A stretch of DNA of 64,000 nt from Joostella atrarenae (lineage in GTDB: Bacteria > Bacteroidota > Bacteroidia > Flavobacteriales > Flavobacteriaceae), in contig NZ_JAETXX010000006.1 in the NCBI RefSeq assembly GCF_021764745.1, forward strand, positions 1 to 64,000, given 5' to 3'. The notes beneath the pieces are model-generated. The model saw only the letters and a list, made by a program, of their open reading frames with translations, was not told where the DNA came from and did not search any database. Numbering within the stretch: position 1 is the first letter of the stretch; each line of letters opens with the position of its first letter. The position numbers and the translations under genes are program-made. Shown piece after piece: positions 1 to 9,140 of this stretch.

Positions 1-2043
1 TTAACAATCACGGCTTCTAATGGCACTTCTTGTGAAACGATAACTACCATAGCCATTCCATCGGATTGCCCATCGGATTGTGTCTTCCCAGACTTAACAG
101 TTGGACAAGGAATTTGTGATGGTGTAGGCGCTACTACATATACGGTAAACTTTACAGAGACTACCGGAGCAACACTCACTGTTACTGGAGGAACAAATAA
201 TGGTGATGGTACAATTGCTGGAACCATAGGTACAGATATAGAAATCACAGCCACAAATGGTAGTTGTGAAAGTATAATTACTATTACATCTCCAACGGAC
301 TGTGATAATCCATGTGATAGCGCAAGTATTAGTATAGGAGGAACAGAGTGTTCAGAGGATTTAACAACTTATAGCGTGTTGTTTACAGCGGTTCCAGGAG
401 TTACTGTTACAGCAGATCAAGGAACGGTAGATCTTGCTAGCGGAACAATCACAGGTATTCCAACAGGAACGAATGTTATTATTACAACTAGTTATACTGG
501 TTGTACAGAAGATAGAGTGGTTACTGTAACAGCTCCTTTATGTTTATCCTCTGGTATTGCTATTTTAAAAGATGGTGTTTACGAAGACAGTAATAACGAT
601 GGTATTGTAAATATTGGAGATACTGTATTATATACTTTTGAAGTTAGTAATACTGGTGACACAGCCCTTACTAATATCACTGTAACTGATCCAAAGGTGA
701 CCGTAGTTGGTGGTCCAATAAATTTAGCTGCTGGCGAAACAGATGCTACGAGTTTTACGGCTTCTTATATGATCACACAAGCAGATATTGACGCAGGTGG
801 AGCTTATAACTTGGCGACAGTAACAGGAACTGATCCAAGAGGAGATCCTATAACGGAGACTTCTACAGATCCAACGCCTGTAGATCCATCGGATCCAACA
901 GCGCCACCAGTAGACCCAACGTGTCCTGATTGTACGATTACAGTGATTCCAAAAGAAACTGGTATTGCTATTTTCAAAGATGGTATTTATGAAGACAGTA
1001 ATAACGATGGCATTGTCAATATTGGAGATACTGTATTATATACTTTTGAGGTTAGCAATACTGGTGAAACAGACCTTACTAATATCACTGTAACTGATCC
1101 AAAGGTTACCGTAGTTGGCGGTCCAATAGACTTAGCTACTGGTGAAACAGATGCTACGAGTTTTACGGCTTCTTATATGATCACACAAGCAGATATTGAT
1201 GCAGGTGGAGCTTATAACTTGGCGACAGTAACAGGAACTGATCCAGGAGGAGATCCTATAACAGAGACTTCTACAGATCCAACACCTGTAGATCCATCGG
1301 ATCCAACAGCACCAGCAGTAGATCCAACGTGTCCTGATTGTACGATTACAGATTTCCCTGATGAAGTATCGCCACCACCACCATCAGATGCGACTGATAT
1401 AGCAATCACTAAAGAGATAAGTAAGTTGTCTGCAGTATTAAATGAAGAAATTGTCTTTACAGTAACGGTTACTAATTTAGGAACTATCGAAGCTACAAAT
1501 ATTGAAGTTAGTGATAAACTCCCTAGCGGATATCGCTTTGTGGGAGCAACCTCAGATGTTGGTAGTAACTATAATGAAATTACAGGAATACTTAGTATAA
1601 ATAGTTTAGCTCCTGGTGAAAGCGTAACACTATTAATGCGTGTGGCTGTTCTTAATATTAATGATTATATGAACACAGCTCGATTAGAATTTTTAGATCA
1701 AGAGGATTTAGATGATACAAATAATGAGGCGAGCGCTGGTTCTGGAGTTGTACTTTCAAATTGTTTTGAAATATTTAATGAGATGACTCCTAATAATGAT
1801 GGTAAGAACGATTACTTTAAAATCCAATGTATTGAAAACTATCCAGGAAATACGGTAGATATTTATAACCGATGGGGTATAAAAGTTTACAGTGCTAAAG
1901 ATTATCAAAATAATTGGGATGGAACCTCTGATGGTCGTGCTACGATAGACAAAGGAGCGAAGCTTCCAACGGGAACTTATTATTATGTGATTGACTTAAA
2001 TGAAGGGGATAAACCACTCGTTGGTTGGTTGTATATCAACTAA
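1..2043 (+). CDS. Secreted repeat adhesin with type B T9SS sorting domain (5' end outside window)
   Basis: The frame is open from base 1, so only the last 680 codons are visible and no start is in the window. The N-terminal part is Thr/Gly/Cys-rich with short repeated Ig-like modules. Two near-identical 136-residue DUF11-like repeats follow (about residues 185-456 of the visible part); each carries DSNNDGIVNIGD, which fits an Asp-rich calcium loop, and a Pro/Thr/Asp-rich linker. A further DUF11 domain spans about 466-580. The last 93 residues (from CFEIFNEMTPNND, with YNRWG and ending GWLYIN) match the gliding-motility C-terminal domain, which in Bacteroidota directs export by the type IX system. 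The product is probably a cell-surface or released adhesin. The PorP/SprF gene 37 bp downstream supports a type B substrate and partner pair. The ligand is unknown. Confidence 0.9.
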   Translation, partial: LTITASNGTSCETITTIAIPSDCPSDCVFPDLTVGQGICDGVGATTYTVNFTETTGATLTVTGGTNNGDGTIAGTIGTDIEITATNGSCESIITITSPTDCDNPCDSASISIGGTECSEDLTTYSVLFTAVPGVTVTADQGTVDLASGTITGIPTGTNVIITTSYTGCTEDRVVTVTAPLCLSSGIAILKDGVYEDSNNDGIVNIGDTVLYTFEVSNTGDTALTNITVTDPKVTVVGGPINLAAGETDATSFTASYMITQADIDAGGAYNLATVTGTDPRGDPITETSTDPTPVDPSDPTAPPVDPTCPDCTITVIPKETGIAIFKDGIYEDSNNDGIVNIGDTVLYTFEVSNTGETDLTNITVTDPKVTVVGGPIDLATGETDATSFTASYMITQADIDAGGAYNLATVTGTDPGGDPITETSTDPTPVDPSDPTAPAVDPTCPDCTITDFPDEVSPPPPSDATDIAITKEISKLSAVLNEEIVFTVTVTNLGTIEATNIEVSDKLPSGYRFVGATSDVGSNYNEITGILSINSLAPGESVTLLMRVAVLNINDYMNTARLEFLDQEDLDDTNNEASAGSGVVLSNCFEIFNEMTPNNDGKNDYFKIQCIENYPGNTVDIYNRWGIKVYSAKDYQNNWDGTSDGRATIDKGAKLPTGTYYYVIDLNEGDKPLVGWLYIN
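553..1368 (+). repeat. Two tandem 408-bp in-frame repeats within the adhesin gene
   Basis: Copy 1 starts at 553 and copy 2 at 961, exactly 408 bp (136 codons) apart. Both open with GGTATTGCTATTTT and both contain GTTACCGTAGTTGG-type and ACGAGTTTTACGGCTTCTTA blocks. The copies differ by scattered, mostly synonymous changes, so the duplication is fairly recent or is kept homogeneous by recombination. Confidence 0.9.
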
Positions 2044-2080
2044 GAAAAAGGAGCTGTTTAATTTTAGAATATTAAAATAG

Positions 2081-2995
2081 ATGAAAATAGTACATAAATA
2101 TACATTAGGGATTTTATTAGGATTGTGTGCATTCACATCTTGGGCTCAACAAGACCCGCAGTTTACACAGTATATGTATAATACAATGAGCGTAAACCCA
2201 GGGTATGCAGGGAGTCGTGAAGTATTCAGTATAACAGGACTTTATCGCAATCAATGGGTTGGAGTAGATGGAGCACCTACTACTCAAACATTAGGAATTG
2301 ATACGCCGCTAGGAAAAAATGTAGGAGGGGGACTTTCTATTATTAATGACGAATTAGGGCCTTCCCAAGAGACTTATGTTGATGGAAATTTTTCATATAC
2401 AGTAAATACAGGAGTGGATCATAAATTATCCTTTGGACTTAAAGCTGGGGTACGTTTTTTAAATGTTGATTTTACAGAAGGAAATATAGAGGATCCAACT
2501 GATAATAATCTTCAAAATATTAATTCAGAAGTACTTCCTACAGTTGGTGCTGGTATTTATTATCATACTAATAAATGGTACTTAGGGTTTTCTGTTCCTA
2601 ATTTTTTCACTTCAGATCATTATGATGAAGTTCAAGGGAATATTGCTGCTGAACGAATGCATTACTACCTTATTGGAGGATATGTGTTTGATTTAGGTGC
2701 TTCCGTGAAGTTTAAGCCTGCCTTTTTAGCAAAAGCAGTGGAAGGAGCTCCTTTTTCATTGGATCTTTCTGCAAACTTTTTAATTCAAGAGAAGCTAACA
2801 TTAGGACTTGGTTACCGTTGGGATGATTCTGTAAGTGGACTTATCGGTTTTCAGCTTACTCCAGGAGTATTTGCAGGCTATGCATATGATTATACCACAA
2901 GCGAACTAAATAATTATAATAGTGGAACTCATGAAATTATGGTTCGTTTTGATATCTTTAATAACCGTAGAATTAAATCACCTAGATTCTTTTAA
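2081..2995 (+). CDS. PorP/SprF family type IX secretion membrane protein
   Basis: 304 residues with a signal peptide (about 1-22, ending SWAQ). The family hallmark QDPQFTQYMYN follows directly, then NPGYAGSR. The rest alternates short aromatic/hydrophobic strands with polar turns, as in an outer-membrane beta-barrel (GLKAGVRF, YWRDDS-like GYRWDDS, FAGYAYDY near the C-terminus). PorP/SprF proteins sit in the outer membrane and are required for export or surface attachment of particular type B T9SS substrates. Encoded 37 bp after the adhesin and 2 bp before the OmpA gene, it is probably the dedicated partner of that adhesin. The ATG at 2081 is chosen because it gives a complete signal peptide. 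Confidence 0.93.
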   Translation: MKIVHKYTLGILLGLCAFTSWAQQDPQFTQYMYNTMSVNPGYAGSREVFSITGLYRNQWVGVDGAPTTQTLGIDTPLGKNVGGGLSIINDELGPSQETYVDGNFSYTVNTGVDHKLSFGLKAGVRFLNVDFTEGNIEDPTDNNLQNINSEVLPTVGAGIYYHTNKWYLGFSVPNFFTSDHYDEVQGNIAAERMHYYLIGGYVFDLGASVKFKPAFLAKAVEGAPFSLDLSANFLIQEKLTLGLGYRWDDSVSGLIGFQLTPGVFAGYAYDYTTSELNNYNSGTHEIMVRFDIFNNRRIKSPRFF

Positions 2996-2997
2996 TT

Positions 2998-4881
2998 ATG
3001 AAAATGAAACTACACTATACGCTACTGTTACTGATGTATCCAATTTTTATGATGGGACAAAGTTCTTCGGTGGCAAATCGATATTTTAATGAATATGCCT
3101 ATGTAAAGGCTTCATCGATGTATGAAGAGATTGTAAAAAAGGATTCTTCGCAGGTCAATTTAGAACGTTTGGGAGATAGTTATTATAATATAAGAAACAC
3201 CCAAGCGAGTGCTCCTGTTTATGCAGCGCTTTTAAAAGATTATGAAAAGCAAGTAGCTCCTACGTATTATTTTAAATATGCACAGAGTTTAAAATCTAAT
3301 GGAGAAGATGCTTTGGCGACTACTTGGTTTGAGAAGTTTTTTAATGCTATTGAGAATGATCAGCGAGCTCAACGTTTTTTAGAAGGAATTACTACGGTAA
3401 ATAAATCTAAGATTCCTGTTGCAGAAAATATTAAGTTGTCAAATATCAACACCGAATATTCGGACTTTACAGGGTTTATTCAAAAGGACACACTGTATTG
3501 GTTTTCTACAAGAAATACTACAGGAAGCAAAACCTATCAATGGAATTCTCAGCCTTATTTGGATGTCTTTGCTTCTAAAATAAGTCCCGAGGGAACCATA
3601 AACCCTGCGTTAGAAGCTAATTTTTTAACTGATATTAATACAAAGTATCACGAGGCGACTCTATGTATTACAAAGGATGGAAAGACAATGTTTTTTACAC
3701 GTGATAATTATGACGGTAGAAAGCTTGGTAAAGACAAGGAGAAGACAACGCATTTAAAATTGTATAAGGCTAGTTATGTAGATGGTAGATGGGAAGATAT
3801 TACAGAGCTCCCAATAAATAGCGATGCTTATTCGGTAGGACATCCAGCGTTGAATGCAGATGAATCGAAACTATACTTTGTATCAGATATGCCTGGGAGT
3901 TTAGGGAATACAGATTTATATCAAGTAAATATTGTTAACGGCAATGTTTCAGAGCAAACAGTAAAGAGTTTAGGGGATCATATAAATACAGAAGGAGATG
4001 AAATGTTTCCTTTTATTGATGCTGATAATAACTTATATTTTTCTTCAAACGGACACCCAGGATATGGGCTTTTAGATGTATTTGTAGCTTCACCTGTTGG
4101 AGATCGTTACGATACAGTAGAAAATATGGGAAGGTCTATAAATAGTAATCGTGATGACTTTGGTTTTATAGCTAAAGACGGCTTTGGTTTTATGGGATCG
4201 AATCGTGAGAATGGTATTGGAGATGATGATATTTACCGTTTTGATTTTAATAAATGTGCAAAGACACTTCAAGGAATTGTTTATGATGAGCGGACTAAAG
4301 AACCATTACCTGATGCTACCATCCGATTGATAGATACCAATGGAGAGCAATATGCTACAATAACTAGTGGAAGCGATGGTTCGTATAGTTTTGAGAATAT
4401 TGATTGTTTTCCGTCTATTGTTGTTACTGGAGATAAACAAGATTATCGCCCTGCAAAAGTAGATGTGACTCTAGCAGAAGCACTAACCACACAAGATTTA
4501 TATTTAACCAACTTAATAGTAGACGATCAGATTGTTTTAAAGCCTATTTACTTTGATTTTGATAAATCAGATATCCGTCCAGATGCTGCTTATGAACTGG
4601 AGAATATTATAACAGTAATGACCAATCATCCAACAATGGTGATTGCAATCGAGTCGCATACTGATTCTAGGGGTCCAGATGAGTACAATAGATTGTTATC
4701 AGATAGAAGAGCAAAGTCTACTCGGGATTACCTATACAGCAGAGGACTTGCTAGAGAGCGTATCCAAAGTGCAATTGGTTATGGAGAATCACAGCTATTA
4801 AATGGTTGTAGTAATGGAGTACGTTGTTCTAAAGAAGAACATCAACTGAATAGACGTTCTGTATTTAGAATCGTAAAATAA
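2998..4881 (+). CDS. OmpA-family protein with TPR, PD40 propeller and CarboxypepD_reg domains
   Basis: 627 residues. A signal peptide occupies about 1-20 (ending MMGQ). TPR-like helices cover about 25-130. A PD40/WD40-like beta-propeller covers about 150-410, with repeated blades such as GHPALNADESKLYFVSDMPG and DNNLYFSSNGHPG. A carboxypeptidase regulatory-like beta-sandwich lies at about 425-500. The C-terminal OmpA peptidoglycan-binding domain (about 515-627) shows YFDFDKSDIRPDA and HTDSRGPDEYN..LSDRRA. This architecture is shared with PorE-like proteins that tie T9SS components to the cell wall, and it commonly follows PorP/SprF genes. The gene starts 2 bp after the PorP stop, so the pair is co-transcribed and ends at the hairpin at 4908-4945. 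Confidence 0.92.
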   Translation: MKMKLHYTLLLLMYPIFMMGQSSSVANRYFNEYAYVKASSMYEEIVKKDSSQVNLERLGDSYYNIRNTQASAPVYAALLKDYEKQVAPTYYFKYAQSLKSNGEDALATTWFEKFFNAIENDQRAQRFLEGITTVNKSKIPVAENIKLSNINTEYSDFTGFIQKDTLYWFSTRNTTGSKTYQWNSQPYLDVFASKISPEGTINPALEANFLTDINTKYHEATLCITKDGKTMFFTRDNYDGRKLGKDKEKTTHLKLYKASYVDGRWEDITELPINSDAYSVGHPALNADESKLYFVSDMPGSLGNTDLYQVNIVNGNVSEQTVKSLGDHINTEGDEMFPFIDADNNLYFSSNGHPGYGLLDVFVASPVGDRYDTVENMGRSINSNRDDFGFIAKDGFGFMGSNRENGIGDDDIYRFDFNKCAKTLQGIVYDERTKEPLPDATIRLIDTNGEQYATITSGSDGSYSFENIDCFPSIVVTGDKQDYRPAKVDVTLAEALTTQDLYLTNLIVDDQIVLKPIYFDFDKSDIRPDAAYELENIITVMTNHPTMVIAIESHTDSRGPDEYNRLLSDRRAKSTRDYLYSRGLARERIQSAIGYGESQLLNGCSNGVRCSKEEHQLNRRSVFRIVK

Positions 4882-4907
4882 TAGATGTTAGGATTATAAA
4901 TGTGTAT

Positions 4908-4945
4908 TCATCCTCGGAGGTTTCTTCGGGGATGAGTGTTTTTAT
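4908..4945 (+). terminator. Rho-independent terminator of the T9SS gene group
   Basis: A 12-bp stem (4908-4919 with 4924-4935, two G-U pairs) closes a GTTT loop and is followed by GTGTTTTTAT. It lies 27 bp after the OmpA gene stop. Confidence 0.85.
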
Positions 4946-5132
4946 ATAACAATCTAAAACAAGTACATCAAGGACCTTACAAACCAGAACAGTATAAATA
5001 TCTTAATCTAATTCCTTTAGACGTCCGCTAAAGGCTTAACTTAGGTTTGAAAGTAAGTTTATGCTTAATACTCTAAAAGCTCTTGTGGCTTAAAAGATGT
5101 ATAAATATTCAGAAATGAAAACGCGATAAATT

Positions 5133-5170
5133 AAAAAAGCTGAACAATAAATTTATTGTTCAGCTTTTTT
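5133..5170. terminator. Bidirectional terminator, perfect 38-bp palindrome
   Basis: 5133-5151 is the exact reverse complement of 5152-5170. It starts with six A and ends with six T, so it forms a U-tailed hairpin on either strand. It mainly serves the minus-strand lipoprotein gene ending at 5212. Confidence 0.88.
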
Positions 5171-5211
5171 AGAAGTTCTTAATTATTTATTATATAAAAG
5201 AACTATATATT

Positions 5212-6021
5212 TTATTCAGCTAATTCGAAAACAGCCAATGGAGCCATACGAGATTTTGTAATACTAAGAACTCCATCTTTAATAGTGTAAGTGTCTGCCT
5301 TAGCTAGAATTCCTAAAAATTGACTTTCGATTTTCATATCGATACAAGCTTTTCTTGTACTTGCCATTTCAGAAGTAGAAAATCTATTTCCCTCTTTTAG
5401 AGTATATGTTCCTGAGAAATTATTACATCCAGAATTTCCACTTACTCTATTTTCTTCAGAAGAAAACATTATAAATGCTTCAGGAGCTGGTTTCTTACTC
5501 TCAGCAACAGGTTTTCCCATTAGAGATACAAGCTTCCATTTTTTATCTGTAAGCGCTTCATTTTTCACCATAACTTCTTTGTTAAGAACGTATTTATCAG
5601 CCAAATCGCCTTCTATTTTATTACCGCTATTATCTAATTTGGTAATTGTGTTTTCGCCAACAAAATATTGTTGATTAGCATCTTTATCTAAAGTAATTTG
5701 ATTTCCTTTTTCATTCCATGCGAAAGATCCCGTTGAAGTATGTGGTTCTCCTTCCTTCCCCATATAGGAACTAACAATACTATATGTTTTATCATCATTT
5801 AGTTGAATAGTTGTTTCTATTCCTTCGCAGTCGGCACATGGTAAAATTCCAGTGTAAGTTCCATTCCAGTCTAAAGAATTTTCACTATTATGAGAGTCTA
5901 CCATTGTTTCTTCTGTAGCAGAAGTAGTTTTATCTTCTTCTTTCTTTGCCTTTTCGTTACATCCAGTGGCTAATAATACCATGGAAAACATACTTATAGT
6001 TATTACTTTTAAACTCATCAT
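5212..6021 (-). CDS. Lipoprotein with NlpE-like and META/HslJ domains
   Basis: 269 residues. The signal peptide ends in the lipobox LATGC (Cys about residue 21), so the product is a lipoprotein. After an acidic Ser/Thr linker comes an NlpE N-terminal-like domain (about 50-135) with the family CxxC in PCADCEG and a TGSFAWNEKGNQITL strand pair. A META (HslJ-like) domain covers about 155-265, with WKLVSLMGKPV and SGNSGCNNFSGTYT. NlpE senses surface or copper stress in enterobacteria; META domains have no settled biochemical role. The gene lies 25 bp downstream of lptB on the same strand, so it is probably the last gene of the envelope operon. Its molecular role is inferred only at domain level. 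A second ATG one codon in is an equally possible start. Confidence 0.88.
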   Translation of the reverse strand: MMSLKVITISMFSMVLLATGCNEKAKKEEDKTTSATEETMVDSHNSENSLDWNGTYTGILPCADCEGIETTIQLNDDKTYSIVSSYMGKEGEPHTSTGSFAWNEKGNQITLDKDANQQYFVGENTITKLDNSGNKIEGDLADKYVLNKEVMVKNEALTDKKWKLVSLMGKPVAESKKPAPEAFIMFSSEENRVSGNSGCNNFSGTYTLKEGNRFSTSEMASTRKACIDMKIESQFLGILAKADTYTIKDGVLSITKSRMAPLAVFELAE

Positions 6022-6046
6022 TCTTTTTATTTTTTTAAATTAATTT

Positions 6047-6799
6047 TTATACTTCAGCATCAAAGTCTAATTTCTTTTTTCTTAGCTCAAAGTTTTGACC
6101 TAAATAGACTTTCCTAACCATTTCATCAGCTGCCAATTCTTCGGGAATTCCAGCTTTTAAAATATTACCTTCAAACATTAAATAAGAACGTTCGGTAATC
6201 GCTAATGTTTCTTGAACGTTATGATCTGTAATTAAAATTCCTATGTTTTTATTTTTTAGCTGAGCTACAATACGTTGGATATCTTCTACCGCAACTGGAT
6301 CTACTCCTGCAAATGGCTCATCTAATAAAATAAAGCTTGGATCTGTAGCTAGTGCACGTGCGATTTCTGTTCTTCTACGCTCACCACCAGAAAGTAAATC
6401 TCCTCTATTTTTTCTGATATGTCCCAAACTAAACTCATCAATAAGCGCTTCCATTTTCATCTGTTGCTCCTTTTTAGAAAGTTTAGTAAGCTGTAGGACA
6501 CTCATAATATTATCCTCAATACTTAATTTTCTAAAAACAGAAGCTTCTTGTGCTAAATACCCAATTCCATTTTGAGCACGCTTATACATAGGATAATTGG
6601 TAATCTCTTGATTGTCTAAAAATATTTTACCTCCATTTGGTTTTATCAGACCAACAATCATATAAAAAGAAGTAGTCTTTCCAGCTCCATTAGGGCCTAA
6701 GAGTCCAACAATCTCACCACGATTTACTTCAAGAGAAATTCCTTTAACTACTTTTCGTCCTTTGTAGGACTTCATGATATTTTCAGCTCTTAGCTTCAT
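6047..6799 (-). CDS. lptB: LptB, ATPase of the LPS exporter LptB2FG
   Basis: 250 residues, full length for the family. It has a Walker A (GPNGAGKTT, about 35-43), a Q-loop region (YLAQEASVFRKLS), an ABC signature LSGGERRR (about 136), a Walker B FILLDEPFAGVDP and the switch His in LITDHNV. ERRRTEIARAL and VQETLAITERSYLM are typical of LptB rather than of other ABC ATPases. LptB drives extraction of lipopolysaccharide from the inner membrane together with LptF and LptG, which are not in this window. The gene is preceded by its own TAnnTTTG box (6851-6858) and follows the kdsD-tatC group. KdsD upstream makes the Kdo precursor of LPS, so the neighbourhood is consistent. Confidence 0.95.
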   Translation of the reverse strand: MKLRAENIMKSYKGRKVVKGISLEVNRGEIVGLLGPNGAGKTTSFYMIVGLIKPNGGKIFLDNQEITNYPMYKRAQNGIGYLAQEASVFRKLSIEDNIMSVLQLTKLSKKEQQMKMEALIDEFSLGHIRKNRGDLLSGGERRRTEIARALATDPSFILLDEPFAGVDPVAVEDIQRIVAQLKNKNIGILITDHNVQETLAITERSYLMFEGNILKAGIPEELAADEMVRKVYLGQNFELRKKKLDFDAEV

Positions 6800-6850
6800 A
6801 TAATGTTGCTTGCTTTTAGTACTTTAATTGCTGTATAGTATCTATAATTC

Positions 6851-6858
6851 CAAAAATA
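6851..6858 (-). promoter_or_regulatory. -7 promoter box (TATTTTTG) for lptB
   Basis: Reading the minus strand, TATTTTTG matches the Bacteroidota TAnnTTTG consensus exactly. It sits about 50 bp before the lptB ATG, in the 98-bp gap after the AhpD-like gene. No clear -33 TTG was seen. Confidence 0.5.
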
Positions 6859-6897
6859 TGCATTTTCATTATAAATAGCCTACAGTTTAATATAGGT

Positions 6898-7248
6898 TTA
6901 GGATTCTTTATTCTCTAAAGCATCCCAAAATTCGTAAGCTTTCCTTAAATGAGGAACTACAATTGTACCACCAACTAGTGTTGCAATTCCTAAAGCTTCT
7001 ACAACTTCATCTTTAGTAAGTCCTTCTTTATAGCTCGTTTCAAGATGATATTTTATACAATCATCACAACGCAATACAGCAGAGGCAACTAAACCTAATA
7101 ATTCCTTAGTTTTTACATCTAGAGCACCAGCCATATATGCATTGGTGTCTAAATTAAAAATCCTCTTAATCAGTTTATTATTGTCTTGTAAAATACGGTC
7201 GTTCATCTTAGAACGATAGTCATTAAATTCGTCTACGATATCAGCCAT
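6898..7248 (-). CDS. Carboxymuconolactone decarboxylase/AhpD-like family protein
   Basis: 116 residues, all-helical, the usual size of single-domain AhpD-like proteins. The redox motif is visible as CDDCIKYH (about residues 60-67): CxxC with the downstream His, followed by the conserved glycine-containing helix (EVVEALGIATLVGG). Family members act as alkylhydroperoxidases or disulfide reductases; the motif suggests redox activity rather than true gamma-carboxymuconolactone decarboxylation. The ATG shares one base with the tatC stop (TAATG), so translation is probably coupled. The substrate cannot be deduced. Confidence 0.88.
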   Translation of the reverse strand: MADIVDEFNDYRSKMNDRILQDNNKLIKRIFNLDTNAYMAGALDVKTKELLGLVASAVLRCDDCIKYHLETSYKEGLTKDEVVEALGIATLVGGTIVVPHLRKAYEFWDALENKES

Positions 7249-8090
7249 TATTTCTTAGATTTTTCTTTTCTTAATTTACGTGCTTCTCTTTTAAGTACAA
7301 TTTTGGAAATATAAATACTTAATTCATATAATATAATAATAGGAATAGAAACTACAATCTGACTTGCTACATCTGGAGGTGTAATAACCGCAGATAGAAT
7401 AAGCACGATTACAATAGCGATTTTTCTATATTTTCTAAGGAATTCTGGAGTAACGATACCTATTTTTGTTAGGAAATACATTAAAATAGGAAGTTCGAAA
7501 ATAAGACCACACGAAATAACAGAAGCCCTAATTGTAGAAATATATGATGCCAAATCGATATCATTAAATACCTCTTTACTGACTTGGTAATTTGCTAAGA
7601 AGTTTATAGAAAGTGGTGAAATTACATAGTATCCAAACAATACTCCCATAAAGAATAGAAGAGAGGCTATTAATATAAATCCACGTGAATTATTACGTTC
7701 TTTTTCATAAAGTCCAGGACTTATAAAACGCCATAATTCCCATAAAATATATGGGAAACCAATTATAAAACCTGCCCAGATTGAAGTCCAAATATGTGCA
7801 GAAAACTGTCCTGCCATTTGTCTACTTTGAATTCTAAATTGAGGACCTTCACAAAAGGACTCATCCATCCCTAAAGACTTAGAAATGCTACAAAAGAATT
7901 TATAGGTGGGGAAATCTGCTTTTTTGGGACCAAAAAGGATTGTATCAAAAATGAAATCTTTAGCAATAAAAGCAACAATTCCAATAATCATTACCGCCAG
8001 AACAGCTCTAATTAAGTGCCATCTTAATTCTTCCAGGTGATCTAGGAAAGACATCTCTTCATTCTCACCAGTTCCAATTTGTTTTGTCAT
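7248..8090 (-). CDS. tatC: TatC, core subunit of the twin-arginine translocase
   Basis: 280 residues with six predicted membrane helices. The N-terminus carries the family signature MSFLDHLEELRWHLIRA (about 13-29). The conserved FxxPGLxxxE loop appears as FISPGLYEKER, and late helices include SAVITPPD. TatC binds the twin-arginine signal and passes folded proteins across the inner membrane. An insert of about 40 residues between the first two helices (GPKKADFPTYKFFC...) is characteristic of Bacteroidota TatC, from memory. The gene is coupled on both sides by TAATG overlaps to kdsD and the AhpD-like gene. TatA/B is not in the window. Two proteins here have RR signals: the LD-carboxypeptidase (12323-13381) and the GMC small subunit (26498-27091). 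Confidence 0.96.
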   Translation of the reverse strand: MTKQIGTGENEEMSFLDHLEELRWHLIRAVLAVMIIGIVAFIAKDFIFDTILFGPKKADFPTYKFFCSISKSLGMDESFCEGPQFRIQSRQMAGQFSAHIWTSIWAGFIIGFPYILWELWRFISPGLYEKERNNSRGFILIASLLFFMGVLFGYYVISPLSINFLANYQVSKEVFNDIDLASYISTIRASVISCGLIFELPILMYFLTKIGIVTPEFLRKYRKIAIVIVLILSAVITPPDVASQIVVSIPIIILYELSIYISKIVLKREARKLRKEKSKK

Positions 8091-9055
8091 TATAAAATTC
8101 CTTCTTTAATTAAATCATGAAGATGTATTACTCCAAAATATTCATTGTTTTTTTCGACTAGTAGTTGAGAAATACCAAATTGATCCATAATATCCAATGC
8201 GTCAACTGCTAGCATATCATGGTTGACAGTTTTAGGATTGACTGACATAATGTCTTCTGCCTTTAATCCATTTATGCTATCGTATTTACTTAACATTCTA
8301 CGAATATCACCATCTGTAACGATTCCTACAATTTTATTTTTGTTAATTACGGCGGTAACACCCATTAATTTTTCTGAAATTTCGACGATGACTTCTCTTA
8401 CATCTGCATCCTCAGTGACTTCAGGCTTAAAATTAACTGCGGCAATATCTTTAACACGTAGGTAAAGTTTTTTTCCAAGTGCTCCTCCAGGATGATATTT
8501 TGCAAAATCTTGACTGCTGAAACCTTTAAGCTCTAATAAGCAAATAGCAAGTGCGTCTCCCATAACCAATTGAGCAGTAGTACTAGTAGTTGGCGCAAGG
8601 TTATGAGGGCAAGCTTCATTCTCAACATGAGCATTAATTACATAGTCTGCCTGTTGCGCCAAAAATGATTGTTTATTGGAAGTAATGGCAATAAGTTTAT
8701 TAGGACCTTCTTTAATAAATGGCACTAAAACTTTAATTTCTGCTGTATTTCCACTTTTAGAAATGCAAATCACAACATCATCCTTAAGAATGGTACCTAA
8801 ATCACCATGTATAGCATCTGCTGCATGCATAAATACAGACGGAGTGCCAGTAGAATTAAAAGTAGCGACGATTTTATTTGCTATAATGGCACTTTTTCCC
8901 ACGCCCGTAACAATTACTCTCCCCTTGGAGTTGTATATATACTCTACTGCGTCAGCGAATTCATCATCTATAAAAGAGGCAAGGTTTTTGATGGCATTAC
9001 TCTCGTTATCGATCGCCTTTAATGCATTGGCTTTGATGACACTTTTAGTATTCAA
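8090..9055 (-). CDS. kdsD: KdsD-type arabinose-5-phosphate isomerase (KpsF/GutQ family)
   Basis: 321 residues. An N-terminal SIS sugar-isomerase domain (about 30-180) shows VIVTGVGKSAIIANKIVATFNSTGTPSVFMHAADAIHGDLG and the CISKSGNT phosphate-binding loop. Two CBS domains follow (about 205-265 and 270-321; e.g. GIVTDGDIRRML and VIHLHDLIKEGIL at the C-terminus). The enzyme interconverts D-ribulose-5-phosphate and D-arabinose-5-phosphate, the first step of Kdo synthesis for LPS. It is first in the minus-strand group, divergent from recQ, with a TAnnTTTG box at 9111-9118. Length and domain order match E. coli KdsD. Confidence 0.95.
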   Translation of the reverse strand: MNTKSVIKANALKAIDNESNAIKNLASFIDDEFADAVEYIYNSKGRVIVTGVGKSAIIANKIVATFNSTGTPSVFMHAADAIHGDLGTILKDDVVICISKSGNTAEIKVLVPFIKEGPNKLIAITSNKQSFLAQQADYVINAHVENEACPHNLAPTTSTTAQLVMGDALAICLLELKGFSSQDFAKYHPGGALGKKLYLRVKDIAAVNFKPEVTEDADVREVIVEISEKLMGVTAVINKNKIVGIVTDGDIRRMLSKYDSINGLKAEDIMSVNPKTVNHDMLAVDALDIMDQFGISQLLVEKNNEYFGVIHLHDLIKEGIL

Positions 9056-9110
9056 ATTTAAATTTTTTAGAATTTGTAATAACTAAAGATTAATAGTATC
9101 TTTAGTAGTG

Positions 9111-9118
9111 CAAATGTA
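9111..9118 (-). promoter_or_regulatory. -7 promoter box (TACATTTG) for the kdsD operon
   Basis: An exact TAnnTTTG match on the minus strand, 55 bp before the kdsD ATG in the 85-bp divergent kdsD/recQ interval. No clear -33 element was seen. Confidence 0.55.
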
Positions 9119-9140
9119 TATAAAATAGTAAAACGAAAGG

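Larger units (their letters stand above)
4882..5211. other. 330-bp intergenic region between convergent genes
   Basis: It holds two terminators (4908-4945 and 5133-5170) and a small inverted repeat, CCTTTAG at 5014-5020 with CTAAAGG at 5028-5034. A 31-codon open stretch ending at the TAA at 5028-5030 has no recognisable homology and no convincing start. No RNA gene was recognised. Confidence 0.6.

Noticed and set aside
4941-5030. Gene remnant of 31 codons in the gap after the OmpA gene
   Set aside because: No start, no recognisable homology and a short length; chance is sufficient.
8676-9086. 136-codon plus-strand frame opposite kdsD
   Set aside because: It is fully antisense to a well-supported gene and its peptide shows no domain.
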